NCBI RefSeq assembly: GCF_023718305.1
Contig: NZ_QEYO01000001.1
Location: 310,001-374,000 of the forward strand
Origin: Gramella sp. AN32
GTDB lineage: Bacteria > Bacteroidota > Bacteroidia > Flavobacteriales > Flavobacteriaceae
DNA: 64,000 nucleotides
Reading direction: 5' to 3'
The translations under genes and the position numbers were made by a program. The first letter of the stretch is position 1. Each line of letters starts with the position of its first letter. Below are positions 8,275 to 17,077 of this stretch, piece by piece. The notes beneath the pieces are model-generated. The model was given only the letters and a program-made list of their open reading frames with translations. It was not told the DNA's origin and did no database searches.

Positions 8275-9829
8275 GAGAGGAATTTAAATTACTATTAGTC
8301 CGATCCAATAGTTTTTTAGCCCATTCTTCACTCACGTTCCACCTTTCTTGCATCAGTTTAAAATAGTGAAAAGGATTTTTAACGGGTTGCTCTCTGTAAT
8401 ATTTTAAAAAAAGACTCACTTTATATCCTCTCATCATTTTTACGGAATAATATCTTTTAACCAGAAGCATCATAGTTGGCGAGGGTTTTGGCTTTAGTGT
8501 AGCTTTTTCCCACTCGGGCTTTTGAATTCCCCTAAACCCACCAATATCTGCCTTTAAATGACTGATCTTTATTCTGGGATGATAGATTATATCAGAACCC
8601 TGCGATCGCAATTTGAGTCCGTAATCTATGTCTTCTCCAAAACCATGTTCCAAAACCTCTGCAAATTTACATTTTAGAGCATATTCAGATTTAACAATGG
8701 AAGTTCCTGAACCAAACGCTCCCCATTGTTTTATTTTATGAAATATAGTTTTACCAGATGGTTGGAGGCAATTTAAATTTAAGGCTCCAACTTTTAACCT
8801 ATTTAACTCCTTAAGGGACTGACTTAAAAGATCTGAAGGAAATCGGATATCGTCATCAGCAAAGAAAACATAATCTGCATTTACCGATTGCAAGGCAAGA
8901 TTTCTGGCATTACAGGCTCCTGTCCTACGTATAAAATGATGAACTATTTCAAAAGGCCAACCATTCTTTACCAAAAAATCTAATTGAGTTTGTGAATTCC
9001 TGTCAGGCTCCTGCTCTACGATAATTACTTTAGAGGGTTGATGGTCTTGGGACTTCAGGTCTTCAAGCACATTTTTTAAATGACCTGGCCTCCCCATGGT
9101 AGGAATAATAACATCCACCGTCTCCTTATTAAGATCTATTTCCCCTGATTCTAGTGAAATAGATGATAGATCTACGATCTTTTTAAAAAACGACCTGTGC
9201 CCTAAACCATGTAAGAAGAAAAAAACAGGAAATTTTTTTTCAAACTTCCAGTAACAAAAAAGTAATACAAGTAGCCATTCCCGTTTATAATGCATTGCCA
9301 CAAAATTAAAAACCTCTCCTGTACTTGCTTTAAATTCATCCGGAACTGGAGATAGGGTTTTGACAAAGGAAGGATCACTATAACAAAACAGCGAATTTTG
9401 CTGTCCTGTCCTGGCCATAGAATTTAACAGCAATCCAAAATTCTTGATGTCACCATATATTGATTGGAATTGCAGCGCCGTCTTCGCCTTTATTCCTCCC
9501 AGATCCGTACTCATTCTCCAGGTAGGATATTTTGCATCATAATCAGGATTAACAAAGGGCAATTGATCTACATATCCAATAGTTTCTGGAAGATACTGCG
9601 AAACAATCGAATATGAAGACATGACAAGATCGTGCGGAAAAATTTCAGTTAAATCATCATTTAGTTCCACCTTAACCTCATCATCGATCCATATTATTAA
9701 CTCTTCGGGATAAATATTACAGAGGCTCCAAAAAGCTTCTGATAGGTCCCTAGAAGAACATTCCAATTCTTCTCCATTTCTATAAGCAGAAGCAACCTCC
9801 TTAGCATTACGATGATGTAGAAAGATCAA
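8267..9829 (-). CDS. Glycosyltransferase family 2 with long N-terminal domain
   Basis: At 520 residues this is much longer than a single GT2 domain. The C-terminal part, from about residue 240 (VDVIIPTMGRPGHLKNVLED), has the GT2 hallmarks VIIVEQEPD, ADYVFFADDDIRFP and a GEDIDYGLKLRS acceptor-loop signature. The first 230 residues form a separate domain that I do not recognise. It contains IIWIDDEVKVEL, which recalls a second GT-A-like strand with acidic residues, so a second degenerate glycosyltransferase domain is possible. The gene overlaps its neighbours by 4 and 8 bp. It may add two sugars or bind its acceptor through the extra domain; this is inference. Confidence 0.88.
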   Translation of the reverse strand: MIFLHHRNAKEVASAYRNGEELECSSRDLSEAFWSLCNIYPEELIIWIDDEVKVELNDDLTEIFPHDLVMSSYSIVSQYLPETIGYVDQLPFVNPDYDAKYPTWRMSTDLGGIKAKTALQFQSIYGDIKNFGLLLNSMARTGQQNSLFCYSDPSFVKTLSPVPDEFKASTGEVFNFVAMHYKREWLLVLLFCYWKFEKKFPVFFFLHGLGHRSFFKKIVDLSSISLESGEIDLNKETVDVIIPTMGRPGHLKNVLEDLKSQDHQPSKVIIVEQEPDRNSQTQLDFLVKNGWPFEIVHHFIRRTGACNARNLALQSVNADYVFFADDDIRFPSDLLSQSLKELNRLKVGALNLNCLQPSGKTIFHKIKQWGAFGSGTSIVKSEYALKCKFAEVLEHGFGEDIDYGLKLRSQGSDIIYHPRIKISHLKADIGGFRGIQKPEWEKATLKPKPSPTMMLLVKRYYSVKMMRGYKVSLFLKYYREQPVKNPFHYFKLMQERWNVSEEWAKKLLDRTNSNLNSSHE

Positions 9830-10974
9830 TTTCCTGAAAGTTTTAAAACCGATTTGTAAAATACAATATTTCTATTTGCAACCACATCTGCATTAAATTC
9901 CTCCAAAACCTTCTGCCTGGCATTCTTTCCAAATACCGATCTTAGTTCAGGATCCTCAATAAGCTGGATAATTCTATCAGCATATTCTAAATGCTTAATT
10001 GGGTTTACCATATAACCGGTTTCACCATTTACCATGACTTCCTTTGCCCAGCCAATATTGGAGGTTACCAGAGCCTTTTCCATAGCCATAGCTTCCAGCC
10101 AGGTCATAGGTAAGGCTTCCGCTAAACTTGGAAGCACGACCACCGAAGCTTTTTCTATATATTCTGTGATTTTCTCGTAAGCCACTGCTCCCTGATATGA
10201 AAATCTTTTCAATGCTTCAGAAGATAAAATCCTTTTGAACAATTCTATCGTAGATTCATGTTCCCGGACGTCTTTAACGTCTTTACCAACCATAATTAAT
10301 TCTGCTTCAGGCTTATGCTTGATAACTTCATTAAAAATATAAGCCAGTTCCAAAACACCTTTTTTTCTAATAATCGTTCCGAAATAAAGGATACTGTTGG
10401 TTTTTTCATTCCTATTGGAAACTGAAAAACTTCTAAGCTCAATACTGTTGGGAATGATCTCATATTTTCGATTTATTCCGAAAACACTGCTGGTCTTTTC
10501 AGCAGTAAATCTACTCACCGAGACAAGTGAATCAGCTTTTTTTAGTGCAATTTTTTCAAAAAGACGATTCTTAAATTTCTGAGGTCTACCTTCCAGCTTA
10601 CAAAAATAAGCATCCGAACCATTTAGCCTGATAACCAAAGGACAGTTAAGTTTTATAAAAGCCGTAATCCCTATCCAGTCGGTTGCTTCTATTAAATCAA
10701 TATCTTTCTGCTTTATTATCTGATTCAGAAATTTCTGAATATATCTTCTATGAAAGTACCAGCCGCCAATAGCATAACGCTGATTTTTCAAAAAATAAAA
10801 ATGAATTCCATTTTCATCAAATTCTGCAGCTTGAGACTGGCCATAAATTACTACACTAACCTCAACATTTTTATTCACCAGTGTTTCCGCGAGATTCTTA
10901 ATACTCGTGCCCAAACCTCCAGAAGGTCCAGATAAACTATGAGGATATTCCGGAGTTAAGAAAGAAATGTGCAT
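9826..10974 (-). CDS. Glycosyltransferase family 4
   Basis: A 382-residue GT-B enzyme that begins MHISFLTPEYPHSLSGPSGG. The GGLG loop is where GT4 and starch-synthase-like enzymes contact the donor. Further marks are VIRLNGSDAY, SVSRFTAEK, IPNSIELR, the donor-domain start ILYFGTIIRKKGVLELA, and ALPMTWLEAMAMEKALVTSN with the conserved glutamates. It is expected to extend the lipid-linked glycan. It overlaps the following gene by 4 bp and starts 1 bp after the stop of its upstream neighbour, so it is in the same transcription unit. Confidence 0.93.
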   Translation of the reverse strand: MHISFLTPEYPHSLSGPSGGLGTSIKNLAETLVNKNVEVSVVIYGQSQAAEFDENGIHFYFLKNQRYAIGGWYFHRRYIQKFLNQIIKQKDIDLIEATDWIGITAFIKLNCPLVIRLNGSDAYFCKLEGRPQKFKNRLFEKIALKKADSLVSVSRFTAEKTSSVFGINRKYEIIPNSIELRSFSVSNRNEKTNSILYFGTIIRKKGVLELAYIFNEVIKHKPEAELIMVGKDVKDVREHESTIELFKRILSSEALKRFSYQGAVAYEKITEYIEKASVVVLPSLAEALPMTWLEAMAMEKALVTSNIGWAKEVMVNGETGYMVNPIKHLEYADRIIQLIEDPELRSVFGKNARQKVLEEFNADVVANRNIVFYKSVLKLSGN

Positions 10975-10975
10975 G

Positions 10976-12385
10976 TTATAATATATGGTCTAGTTGATAT
11001 ACTATTTGATTTGATGCATCTTCAGTATAAAAATTATTTATCTTCAAAAACCAGTCTTCAGCATGGGAAACAACAAAACCTGGATTTTCCATTGCACTTT
11101 TAATAATTGAAGGTATATCAGATTTTTTATTAATCCAGAAAACTGAATTTTTATCTGGCATAGATTCAAAGTGTGTATACTTATATACCTCTCGAATATC
11201 CTTTCTCAAATTCTTTATTAGAGGGAGGTAATTTAGGTATGCACATGGCTTACCCTTTGCCACGTAATCAAAAACCATTGAAGACCCTACATTTATTACC
11301 ATAAAGCTATGCTCAATAATGTTTGTTTGTAAAACAAGATCATCTTTTGTTGGCATAGCCTGATTCCAGTATGTTCCAGAATTAGTCCAAGCAGGATCTA
11401 TAGGTACAATTACACGTTCATGTTCTTTTAATATAGCATCATAGCGATTTGAAAAATCTACCGGACATCTCCTGAAAATAATTCCTAAATTATATCCTTT
11501 TTGATTTAAGTCTTCTACTTCCTCTGAAACATCTTTCAAAAAATATTCATCATGTGGAGAAGTGGTAATATCATCACCTGAGAAACACAGGTATTGCTTT
11601 TCCATATCCAAACCGTATTTTTCAAAAAATTTATTCTTGTCAATTACAATAGTATTATCCTTGTATATTTCAAATTGTGGAGTTCCGGTTACTTTTATTT
11701 GGTTAGATTTAATATAAGGATAATAATTCATCATTTCATCTTTCATATATTCACTCCAAACAAAGTAATAATGTGAGTCAATTATCTTTGTAGCCTTTGG
11801 TAAATTATCCCAGGAAAAAATAAAACATGATGTAGTCAAGCCCAAATCCTGGGCTGAAGTCATGGGAGATATAGCAATTACCGGTCTTTGGTTTGTACAT
11901 AAAATCACATTAGGAGTTTCTCTTTCTAATATTTCTTTACAGTTTTTATAATAATCAGTTCGTCGTTCAGTATCTTTCATTTTCTCCCTAAGTTTTGTCA
12001 AGCCATTTTCAGAACCATATTTTTTCACCAGAAGGTTAACTAATAAGTTCTTAATTCTACTTTTGAAACCTTTTCGAGAAGATGAGAATTTATATTTTTC
12101 GTAAACGGGATTATTAAATTTATTTTTAAACAGATCCAACTCAATAAGAATCTTCGCACGTTTTAAAAGGTCAGTCAGAGCTGAACTCTTAGGATTTAAT
12201 TTTATCTCCCTAAACCCTAATTCACTCAAATCAAAATTGGTGAAATTCAAAAACACGAGTTCCCAGCCCTCTTTTATCGCTTTTTCCGGAAATCGAGTGT
12301 AGACAAAATTCCTCAGGCTCACTCCATCCGGAATTATTACTAATAGTTTTTTTGATCTCAAATGCAGATTTGGTTTATAGGACAA
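10976..12385 (-). CDS. GT-B-like protein, putative glycosyl- or glycerophospho-transferase
   Basis: The 469-residue protein lacks membrane segments. It starts with KKLLVIIPDGVSLRNFVYT. The middle contains FIFSWDNLPKA and YYFVWSEYMKDEM followed by IKVTGTPQFEIYKD, and a later NVGSSMVFDYVAKGKPCAYLNY. The pattern of a name-the-target loop followed by G-T-P-Q-F and a C-terminal S-S-x-x-x-D-Y-x-x-x-G-K-P stretch is that of GT-B proteins related to CDP-glycerol transferases and polysialyltransferase-like surface glycan enzymes. It sits directly downstream of asnB-neuA-neuC-neuB, so it is a candidate for nonulosonate transfer. That link is positional only. Confidence 0.6.
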   Translation of the reverse strand: MSYKPNLHLRSKKLLVIIPDGVSLRNFVYTRFPEKAIKEGWELVFLNFTNFDLSELGFREIKLNPKSSALTDLLKRAKILIELDLFKNKFNNPVYEKYKFSSSRKGFKSRIKNLLVNLLVKKYGSENGLTKLREKMKDTERRTDYYKNCKEILERETPNVILCTNQRPVIAISPMTSAQDLGLTTSCFIFSWDNLPKATKIIDSHYYFVWSEYMKDEMMNYYPYIKSNQIKVTGTPQFEIYKDNTIVIDKNKFFEKYGLDMEKQYLCFSGDDITTSPHDEYFLKDVSEEVEDLNQKGYNLGIIFRRCPVDFSNRYDAILKEHERVIVPIDPAWTNSGTYWNQAMPTKDDLVLQTNIIEHSFMVINVGSSMVFDYVAKGKPCAYLNYLPLIKNLRKDIREVYKYTHFESMPDKNSVFWINKKSDIPSIIKSAMENPGFVVSHAEDWFLKINNFYTEDASNQIVYQLDHIL

Positions 12386-12409
12386 CTCAAATATAGAAAA
12401 CTATGAAGT

Positions 12410-14122
12410 TTAATGAGTACTGGAAGCGATAAGACTTGTATTTATCCATTGCCACAGGAAAAAACTATTATTTTTTTTACCATTTTTATATTGTCTCCAT
12501 TCTTTTTGAATGAGATCATGGTCAAACCATGATTGAAAATCAGACCGTTCCAGCTGAGCCAGACTTTCATTTACAAAATCAGTAAGTTCATTACCCAACC
12601 ATTCTCTTTGCGGTGTTTGCAATGCCCTTTTTGGAGCCTCCGATATTTTATCTGGAATAAATTCTTTTATAATTTCTCGTAATAAATATTTATGCGTCCC
12701 CCCCTGAATCTTATAATTGTCACCTAGAGAAAAGGCTAGTTCCACTAAGCGATAATCGAGAAAAGGCTCCCTTAACTCTGTACTAAAGGCCATAGAAATA
12801 CGATCGTTAAACCTTAAGGCCCTTGGAAGTTTGGTATAAAAAAGATCGCGGTATTGTACATTTTTTAATCGGGATTCAAAAGGTGCGGAATACTCAGGTT
12901 TTCGCGCATAGGAAATAAAATCCTTATTAAGCACGTTAGTTTTAAAAGAACTGTCTTTACCAGCTCCCTGGATTACTTGTTCTGATTGAGAAGTATAATA
13001 ATCATAACCGGCCCATTGTTCATCCATTCCCTGACCATCCATAAGTACTTTTATATTAAGTTGCTGGGCTTTTTCAAAAATTTTCGAATAGGCTATTGTT
13101 GGTATTCCTCCAAAAGGCTCCTCCTGAAGGTCACTCAATAATTTTGCATATTTGGGAACTTCATCTACCCTTAACTGAACCTTTTCCAAAGGATTCCCTG
13201 TTTGTTTAATCATTTCTTCTACCCATGGCAGTTCATCATAACGTTCATCTCCCGTATAAAATGTAAAGGCTCTAATTTTTTTATTGCTACGGTAATCATT
13301 AACCAGCGAAAGCAATAAAGAACTATCTACACCTCCACTAATATTGAACCCAACCTGAACATCAGCCCGAAATCTTAACCTAACAGAATCGATAAGAAGT
13401 TCCAAGTATTTCTCTTTAATTTGAGAGGTGGAATAATTATCCGAAAGATTTTTTATCCGCTCCGGAAAATCATACCATTTTTTTATATCAAGGTTAGAAT
13501 TTTTATATTCTATAAAATACCCGGCAGGCAGTTGAGCTATATCTTCATAAAAGGTTTCTGAAGGTGCCCCATATGAGCCAAAACAAAAATAATTCACCCA
13601 TACTTTTTCATTAGGTCTGGCCCATTTTATACTACGAATAGCTTTTATCTCACTGGCAAAGTAAAATTCTTCAGCAGCTTCCGAATAATAAAATGGTTTA
13701 ACTCCAAATCTGTCGCGGGCGGCAAATAATGACTTTTCTTTAGTATCCCAGATAGCAAAAGAAAACATCCCGTTTAGTTTTTCCAGGCATTTCTTTCCAT
13801 AAATGATAAAGGACGCCAGTAAGACTTCAGTATCTGAATTTGTTCTAAAGATATATTTTGAGCCTATTTCAGCTTTTAATTCCTTGTAATTATATATCTC
13901 ACCATTAAAAGTAAGATGATATCGACTGGAATTATCAGAAAATGGTTGATTCGCTGCATCGCTTAGATCTATAATAGAAAGCCTGTTATGTCCAAGAAAG
14001 GCATAGCCCCTATCGATATAATCACCAGTATTGTCGGGACCACGGTGCCTCTGTAACTCAAGCATTTTTTTTAATGTCTCTTTCCTGTCAAATGACGATA
14101 TAATTCCCGCTATTCCGCACAT
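12410..14122 (-). CDS. asnB: Glutamine-dependent asparagine synthase-type amidotransferase
   Basis: The 570-residue protein starts MCGIAGII, giving the catalytic Cys2 of class II glutamine amidotransferases, with RHRGPD and FNGEIYNY in the glutaminase half. The synthetase half has the ATP pyrophosphatase loop SGGVDS at residues 262-267 and a typical C-terminal FRxPFLD-like segment (LREPFLDYRLVEL). It hydrolyses glutamine and amidates an adenylated carboxylate. In housekeeping AsnB this is aspartate. Inside a nonulosonate block (1-bp overlap with neuA) an alternative target is a sugar carboxylate. This is inference, since homologs in glycan loci are known to amidate uronic acids. Confidence 0.85.
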   Translation of the reverse strand: MCGIAGIISSFDRKETLKKMLELQRHRGPDNTGDYIDRGYAFLGHNRLSIIDLSDAANQPFSDNSSRYHLTFNGEIYNYKELKAEIGSKYIFRTNSDTEVLLASFIIYGKKCLEKLNGMFSFAIWDTKEKSLFAARDRFGVKPFYYSEAAEEFYFASEIKAIRSIKWARPNEKVWVNYFCFGSYGAPSETFYEDIAQLPAGYFIEYKNSNLDIKKWYDFPERIKNLSDNYSTSQIKEKYLELLIDSVRLRFRADVQVGFNISGGVDSSLLLSLVNDYRSNKKIRAFTFYTGDERYDELPWVEEMIKQTGNPLEKVQLRVDEVPKYAKLLSDLQEEPFGGIPTIAYSKIFEKAQQLNIKVLMDGQGMDEQWAGYDYYTSQSEQVIQGAGKDSSFKTNVLNKDFISYARKPEYSAPFESRLKNVQYRDLFYTKLPRALRFNDRISMAFSTELREPFLDYRLVELAFSLGDNYKIQGGTHKYLLREIIKEFIPDKISEAPKRALQTPQREWLGNELTDFVNESLAQLERSDFQSWFDHDLIQKEWRQYKNGKKNNSFFLWQWINTSLIASSTH

Positions 14123-14814
14123 TAAGAATTAGCTTTTAAAATTTTCTCTGCTTTCTCCCAATCGGCTTCGGTATCAAGATTCACATAATCTGAATAGGAA
14201 TTTTCAACATACCCGATAGCATCTCCATAAAGGGAGTTTTGCTTAAGTATAACCTCTGATTTAGTAAGATATACAGCACCATCCCGATGGAATGCTATTG
14301 GTAGTTCCTGCCGGCGAGAAATAATTTTCTTCTCTCTAGTTGCGATCTGTAATCTGCCATTTTTTTCTTCAAATGTCCAGTGTGGATTGAATTCGTGGGG
14401 TACTTCGCGAACACTTACAAGTGAATCATAACTTCCAGATTCAAATCTCCTGATAGCATCATCTATTAAACCTTTGCTCCTAAATGGCGTTGTAGGCTGA
14501 AGCAGACAAACCGCATCAAAATATTCATTGGATGCAGCGAAAAATGCAAGAGTGTGATGTACAACATCAATAGATGGAGTATCATCTTTTGCAAATTCAG
14601 CCGGTCTTATAAAAGGAGCTTCCACCCCTAGCTGTTTCCCTGTTTTAATAATTTCTTCAGAATCGGAACTCAAAATACATTTTGAAAGCAGTTTCGAGTC
14701 CAAAACTGAAGCTATAGTGTAGCCCAAAAGCGGTTTTCCTCCAAGTAGCTTGATATTCTTTCCAGGAATTCCTTTGCTTCCGCCTCTTGCCGGTATTATT
14801 CCAAGAATTCTCAT
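14122..14814 (-). CDS. neuA: CMP-nonulosonate (sialate) cytidylyltransferase
   Basis: At 230 residues the protein fits the acylneuraminate cytidylyltransferase family. IIPARGGSKGIPGKN at residues 6-20 is the CTP-binding signature. CILSSDSEEI, CLLQPTTPFR and FHRDGAVYLTK follow in the expected order. It activates a nine-carbon keto-sugar acid to its CMP form for transfer to the glycan. It overlaps neuC by 1 bp and asnB by 1 bp. Sequence alone cannot separate NeuA from LegF or PseF. The lack of LegB/LegC/LegH or PseB/C/H genes in the window favours a Neu5Ac-type route. Confidence 0.88.
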   Translation of the reverse strand: MRILGIIPARGGSKGIPGKNIKLLGGKPLLGYTIASVLDSKLLSKCILSSDSEEIIKTGKQLGVEAPFIRPAEFAKDDTPSIDVVHHTLAFFAASNEYFDAVCLLQPTTPFRSKGLIDDAIRRFESGSYDSLVSVREVPHEFNPHWTFEEKNGRLQIATREKKIISRRQELPIAFHRDGAVYLTKSEVILKQNSLYGDAIGYVENSYSDYVNLDTEADWEKAEKILKANS

Positions 14815-15971
14815 TAATAACTTATGGTTTTACTAAAGCTGAGTTCTGATGTTGCTAAGATCTCGGCAATTCTAATTCCGGCATCGCCATCTCCATATAT
14901 TTGGGAAATAGGATGTTTATCTGAATGAAAAGCCTCCTTAACCGCTTCATATATTCTATCTCTTTGGTGGGGAACATCCTTTACATTTTTACCACGCAGT
15001 CTTCGGTTTTGTCTGGTTCCAAGATTAACAACAGGTACTCCCAGGTAAGAACATTCCCTAATCCCGGCGCTGGAATTACCCACAAGAACTCTCGAATGCT
15101 TCAGCAGCCTCAAAAAATCCAGGGGATCCATATTCTTGAAAAAATGAATATTTTTTGGCTTAACCATTTCCCTGAAAGTTCTGATCCCATTTGAAGTTCC
15201 ATCTGAGCCTGCATCGACATTTGGCCAAAACCAGAAGACAGGAAAATCCAGTTTATTTATTGCCTCAAGAGTTTCAAGTATATGCTCTCTGGCTTTCTTA
15301 TATTCGGTAGTTACAGGATGTTGCATAACTACCGCATAACCTTTTTTCCAGTCAAGATCTTCCCCAACCCCTCCGTATTTTTCTATAGGATCGAAATTGA
15401 GATTCTCTTCAGTACATATCTCCTTAACCAGATCTATAGAAGGACAACCGGTATTTATAACCTTTTCAGGGTCTTCACCCAATTTGATCACCCTACCTCT
15501 GGCATCTTCACTTGAAACGAGATGAAGATCAGCCAGTTTCGTATTGGCGTGACGAACTTTTTCATCAATACTTCCCGTCACTTCACCTCCCTGAATATGC
15601 ACAAGTGGAATGTTTTGATAAGCCGCGGCAATTGAAGTGGCGATAGTCTCAAATCTGTCGGCAATGGTAACCACAGCGTCAGGTTGAAGGTTATAGAAAA
15701 CATTAGTAAGTTCCATAACTCCTATTCCTGTAGTTTTAGCCATGGTGGTAGGATTCTCACCCTCCAACACCATAAAAACCTTGGCGGCAGCCTTAAAACC
15801 ATCCCTTTCAATAAAGTCAGCTGCATTCCCATATCGGTCTAACAAAGCAGAGCCGGCTATTACCAGTTGAAGTTCCAAAGTCGGGTGGGCTTTGATTGCA
15901 GTAAGTGCCGATTTTATACGACTATAAGAAGGACGGGCTGTAACTACTACACAGATTTTACGTTTCGGCAT
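14814..15971 (-). CDS. neuC: UDP-N-acetylglucosamine 2-epimerase (hydrolysing)
   Basis: The 385-residue protein has the GT-B-like fold of sugar 2-epimerases. It starts ICVVVTARPSYSRIKSAL, then ADRFETIATSIAAAYQNIPLVHIQGGEVTGSIDEKVRH, and later VLVGNSSAGIRECSYLGVPVVNLGTRQ. The HIQGGE-x-x-G-S-x-D-E-x-x-R-H stretch is typical of the hydrolysing NeuC/LegG branch, which converts UDP-GlcNAc (or a diamino derivative) to the free ManNAc-type sugar used by NeuB. It overlaps neuA by 1 bp and ends the 96-bp gap after neuB. Confidence 0.9.
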   Translation of the reverse strand: MPKRKICVVVTARPSYSRIKSALTAIKAHPTLELQLVIAGSALLDRYGNAADFIERDGFKAAAKVFMVLEGENPTTMAKTTGIGVMELTNVFYNLQPDAVVTIADRFETIATSIAAAYQNIPLVHIQGGEVTGSIDEKVRHANTKLADLHLVSSEDARGRVIKLGEDPEKVINTGCPSIDLVKEICTEENLNFDPIEKYGGVGEDLDWKKGYAVVMQHPVTTEYKKAREHILETLEAINKLDFPVFWFWPNVDAGSDGTSNGIRTFREMVKPKNIHFFKNMDPLDFLRLLKHSRVLVGNSSAGIRECSYLGVPVVNLGTRQNRRLRGKNVKDVPHQRDRIYEAVKEAFHSDKHPISQIYGDGDAGIRIAEILATSELSFSKTISY

Positions 15972-16067
15972 TATAGTGGACTTATGGTAATTTTAAAATT
16001 ATAAAAAATGATGGGATTTCAGCGATATTCCCGTTCTAAATACGCATTTGTATAAATGATGAATGCC

Positions 16068-17075
16068 TTATTGAATATGTTCTTTGGTTAAAAATTCCCA
16101 TTTCTTGAGGTCAGTTTTGAGCTCCTGCCCAATTACCTCTCTAAAGTTTGCAACATCTATGCCTTTTCTTTTAGGTTTTTTAGTTTCTAAGTCTTCAAAC
16201 CTTATTATATGTCCTTTCTTAAGGTCTTTATTTACAGCAAGAGATTTTTCGAATATTGACTTCAATTCTCCGAAAGCACTATTATCAGATTTATCAACAG
16301 GATATTTTAATGCATTTGAAATGTTCTTAACAGAGGAAACCAGTTGCGCAATTTCATCTATTTCCAGGGAGGAAGATGCATCAGGCCCAAAGCTTTTTCT
16401 GCTGAATACGGCGTGAAATTCGAGAATTTCAGCACCCATAGCAGTAGCCGCAATGCAGGTTTCTAATTTCGCTGAATGATCCGAATATCCAACTTTCACC
16501 TTATATCGCTCCTTAAGTTCATTAATGACATTTAGCCCATAATTTTCTGGTATGGTGGGGTAAGAGGTAGTGCACTGCAAAACAGAGAATTCTATTTTTC
16601 TTTCCCTTAAAAAACTTACCGTATCATCAAGTTCTTCAAAGGAGCTCATCCCGGAAGAAAGAATAATAGACTTGCCGGTTTGTGCTATCTTTTCCAGAAG
16701 AAGAAAATTATTCACTTCTCCTGAACCAATTTTATAACGTTTCAACCCAATTTCCTCCAACAAGTCTACCGCAGCATTGCTAAAAGGTGATGCCAGAAAT
16801 TCCAAACCTTTCTCATCACATCTTTCTTTTAGAATCTTCCATTCCTCTATAGTAAACTCCATCCTTTTCCAGTAGTCAAATCTCGTCTTATCCTGTTTAG
16901 AAAACTTAATCCTGAAAGACTCATATATACTACTCTCCGCCTCGGCAATATGTACCTGAAATTTCACGGCATCTAATCCTGTTTGAGCAAGGGCATCTAT
17001 ATAACTTAATGCCATTCCTATACTACCCTCATGGGCCTGACCAACTTCTGCTATTATTTCTATTTGTGTTCCCAT
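16068..17075 (-). CDS. neuB: N-acetylneuraminate (nonulosonate) synthase
   Basis: The 335-residue protein joins a TIM barrel to a short C-terminal antifreeze-like (SAF) region. Barrel marks are DAVKFQ (35-40), FLASPFS (93-99), KIGSGE (115-120), GYSDHS (196-201) and GPDAS (230-234). The C-terminal SAF part runs from about residue 278, with LAVNKDLKKGHIIRFEDLETKKP. The enzyme condenses a ManNAc-type sugar with phosphoenolpyruvate to a nine-carbon nonulosonic acid. A 96-bp gap separates it from neuC, the widest within this block. Neu5Ac versus legionaminate product is undecided. Confidence 0.9.
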   Translation of the reverse strand: MGTQIEIIAEVGQAHEGSIGMALSYIDALAQTGLDAVKFQVHIAEAESSIYESFRIKFSKQDKTRFDYWKRMEFTIEEWKILKERCDEKGLEFLASPFSNAAVDLLEEIGLKRYKIGSGEVNNFLLLEKIAQTGKSIILSSGMSSFEELDDTVSFLRERKIEFSVLQCTTSYPTIPENYGLNVINELKERYKVKVGYSDHSAKLETCIAATAMGAEILEFHAVFSRKSFGPDASSSLEIDEIAQLVSSVKNISNALKYPVDKSDNSAFGELKSIFEKSLAVNKDLKKGHIIRFEDLETKKPKRKGIDVANFREVIGQELKTDLKKWEFLTKEHIQ

Positions 17076-17077
17076 TT

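Noticed and set aside
12410..17075. Legionaminic or pseudaminic acid pathway
   Set aside because: No LegB/C/H or PseB/C/H/I partners are in the window. The three genes suffice for a Neu5Ac-type route. Not fully excluded, since partners could lie elsewhere.
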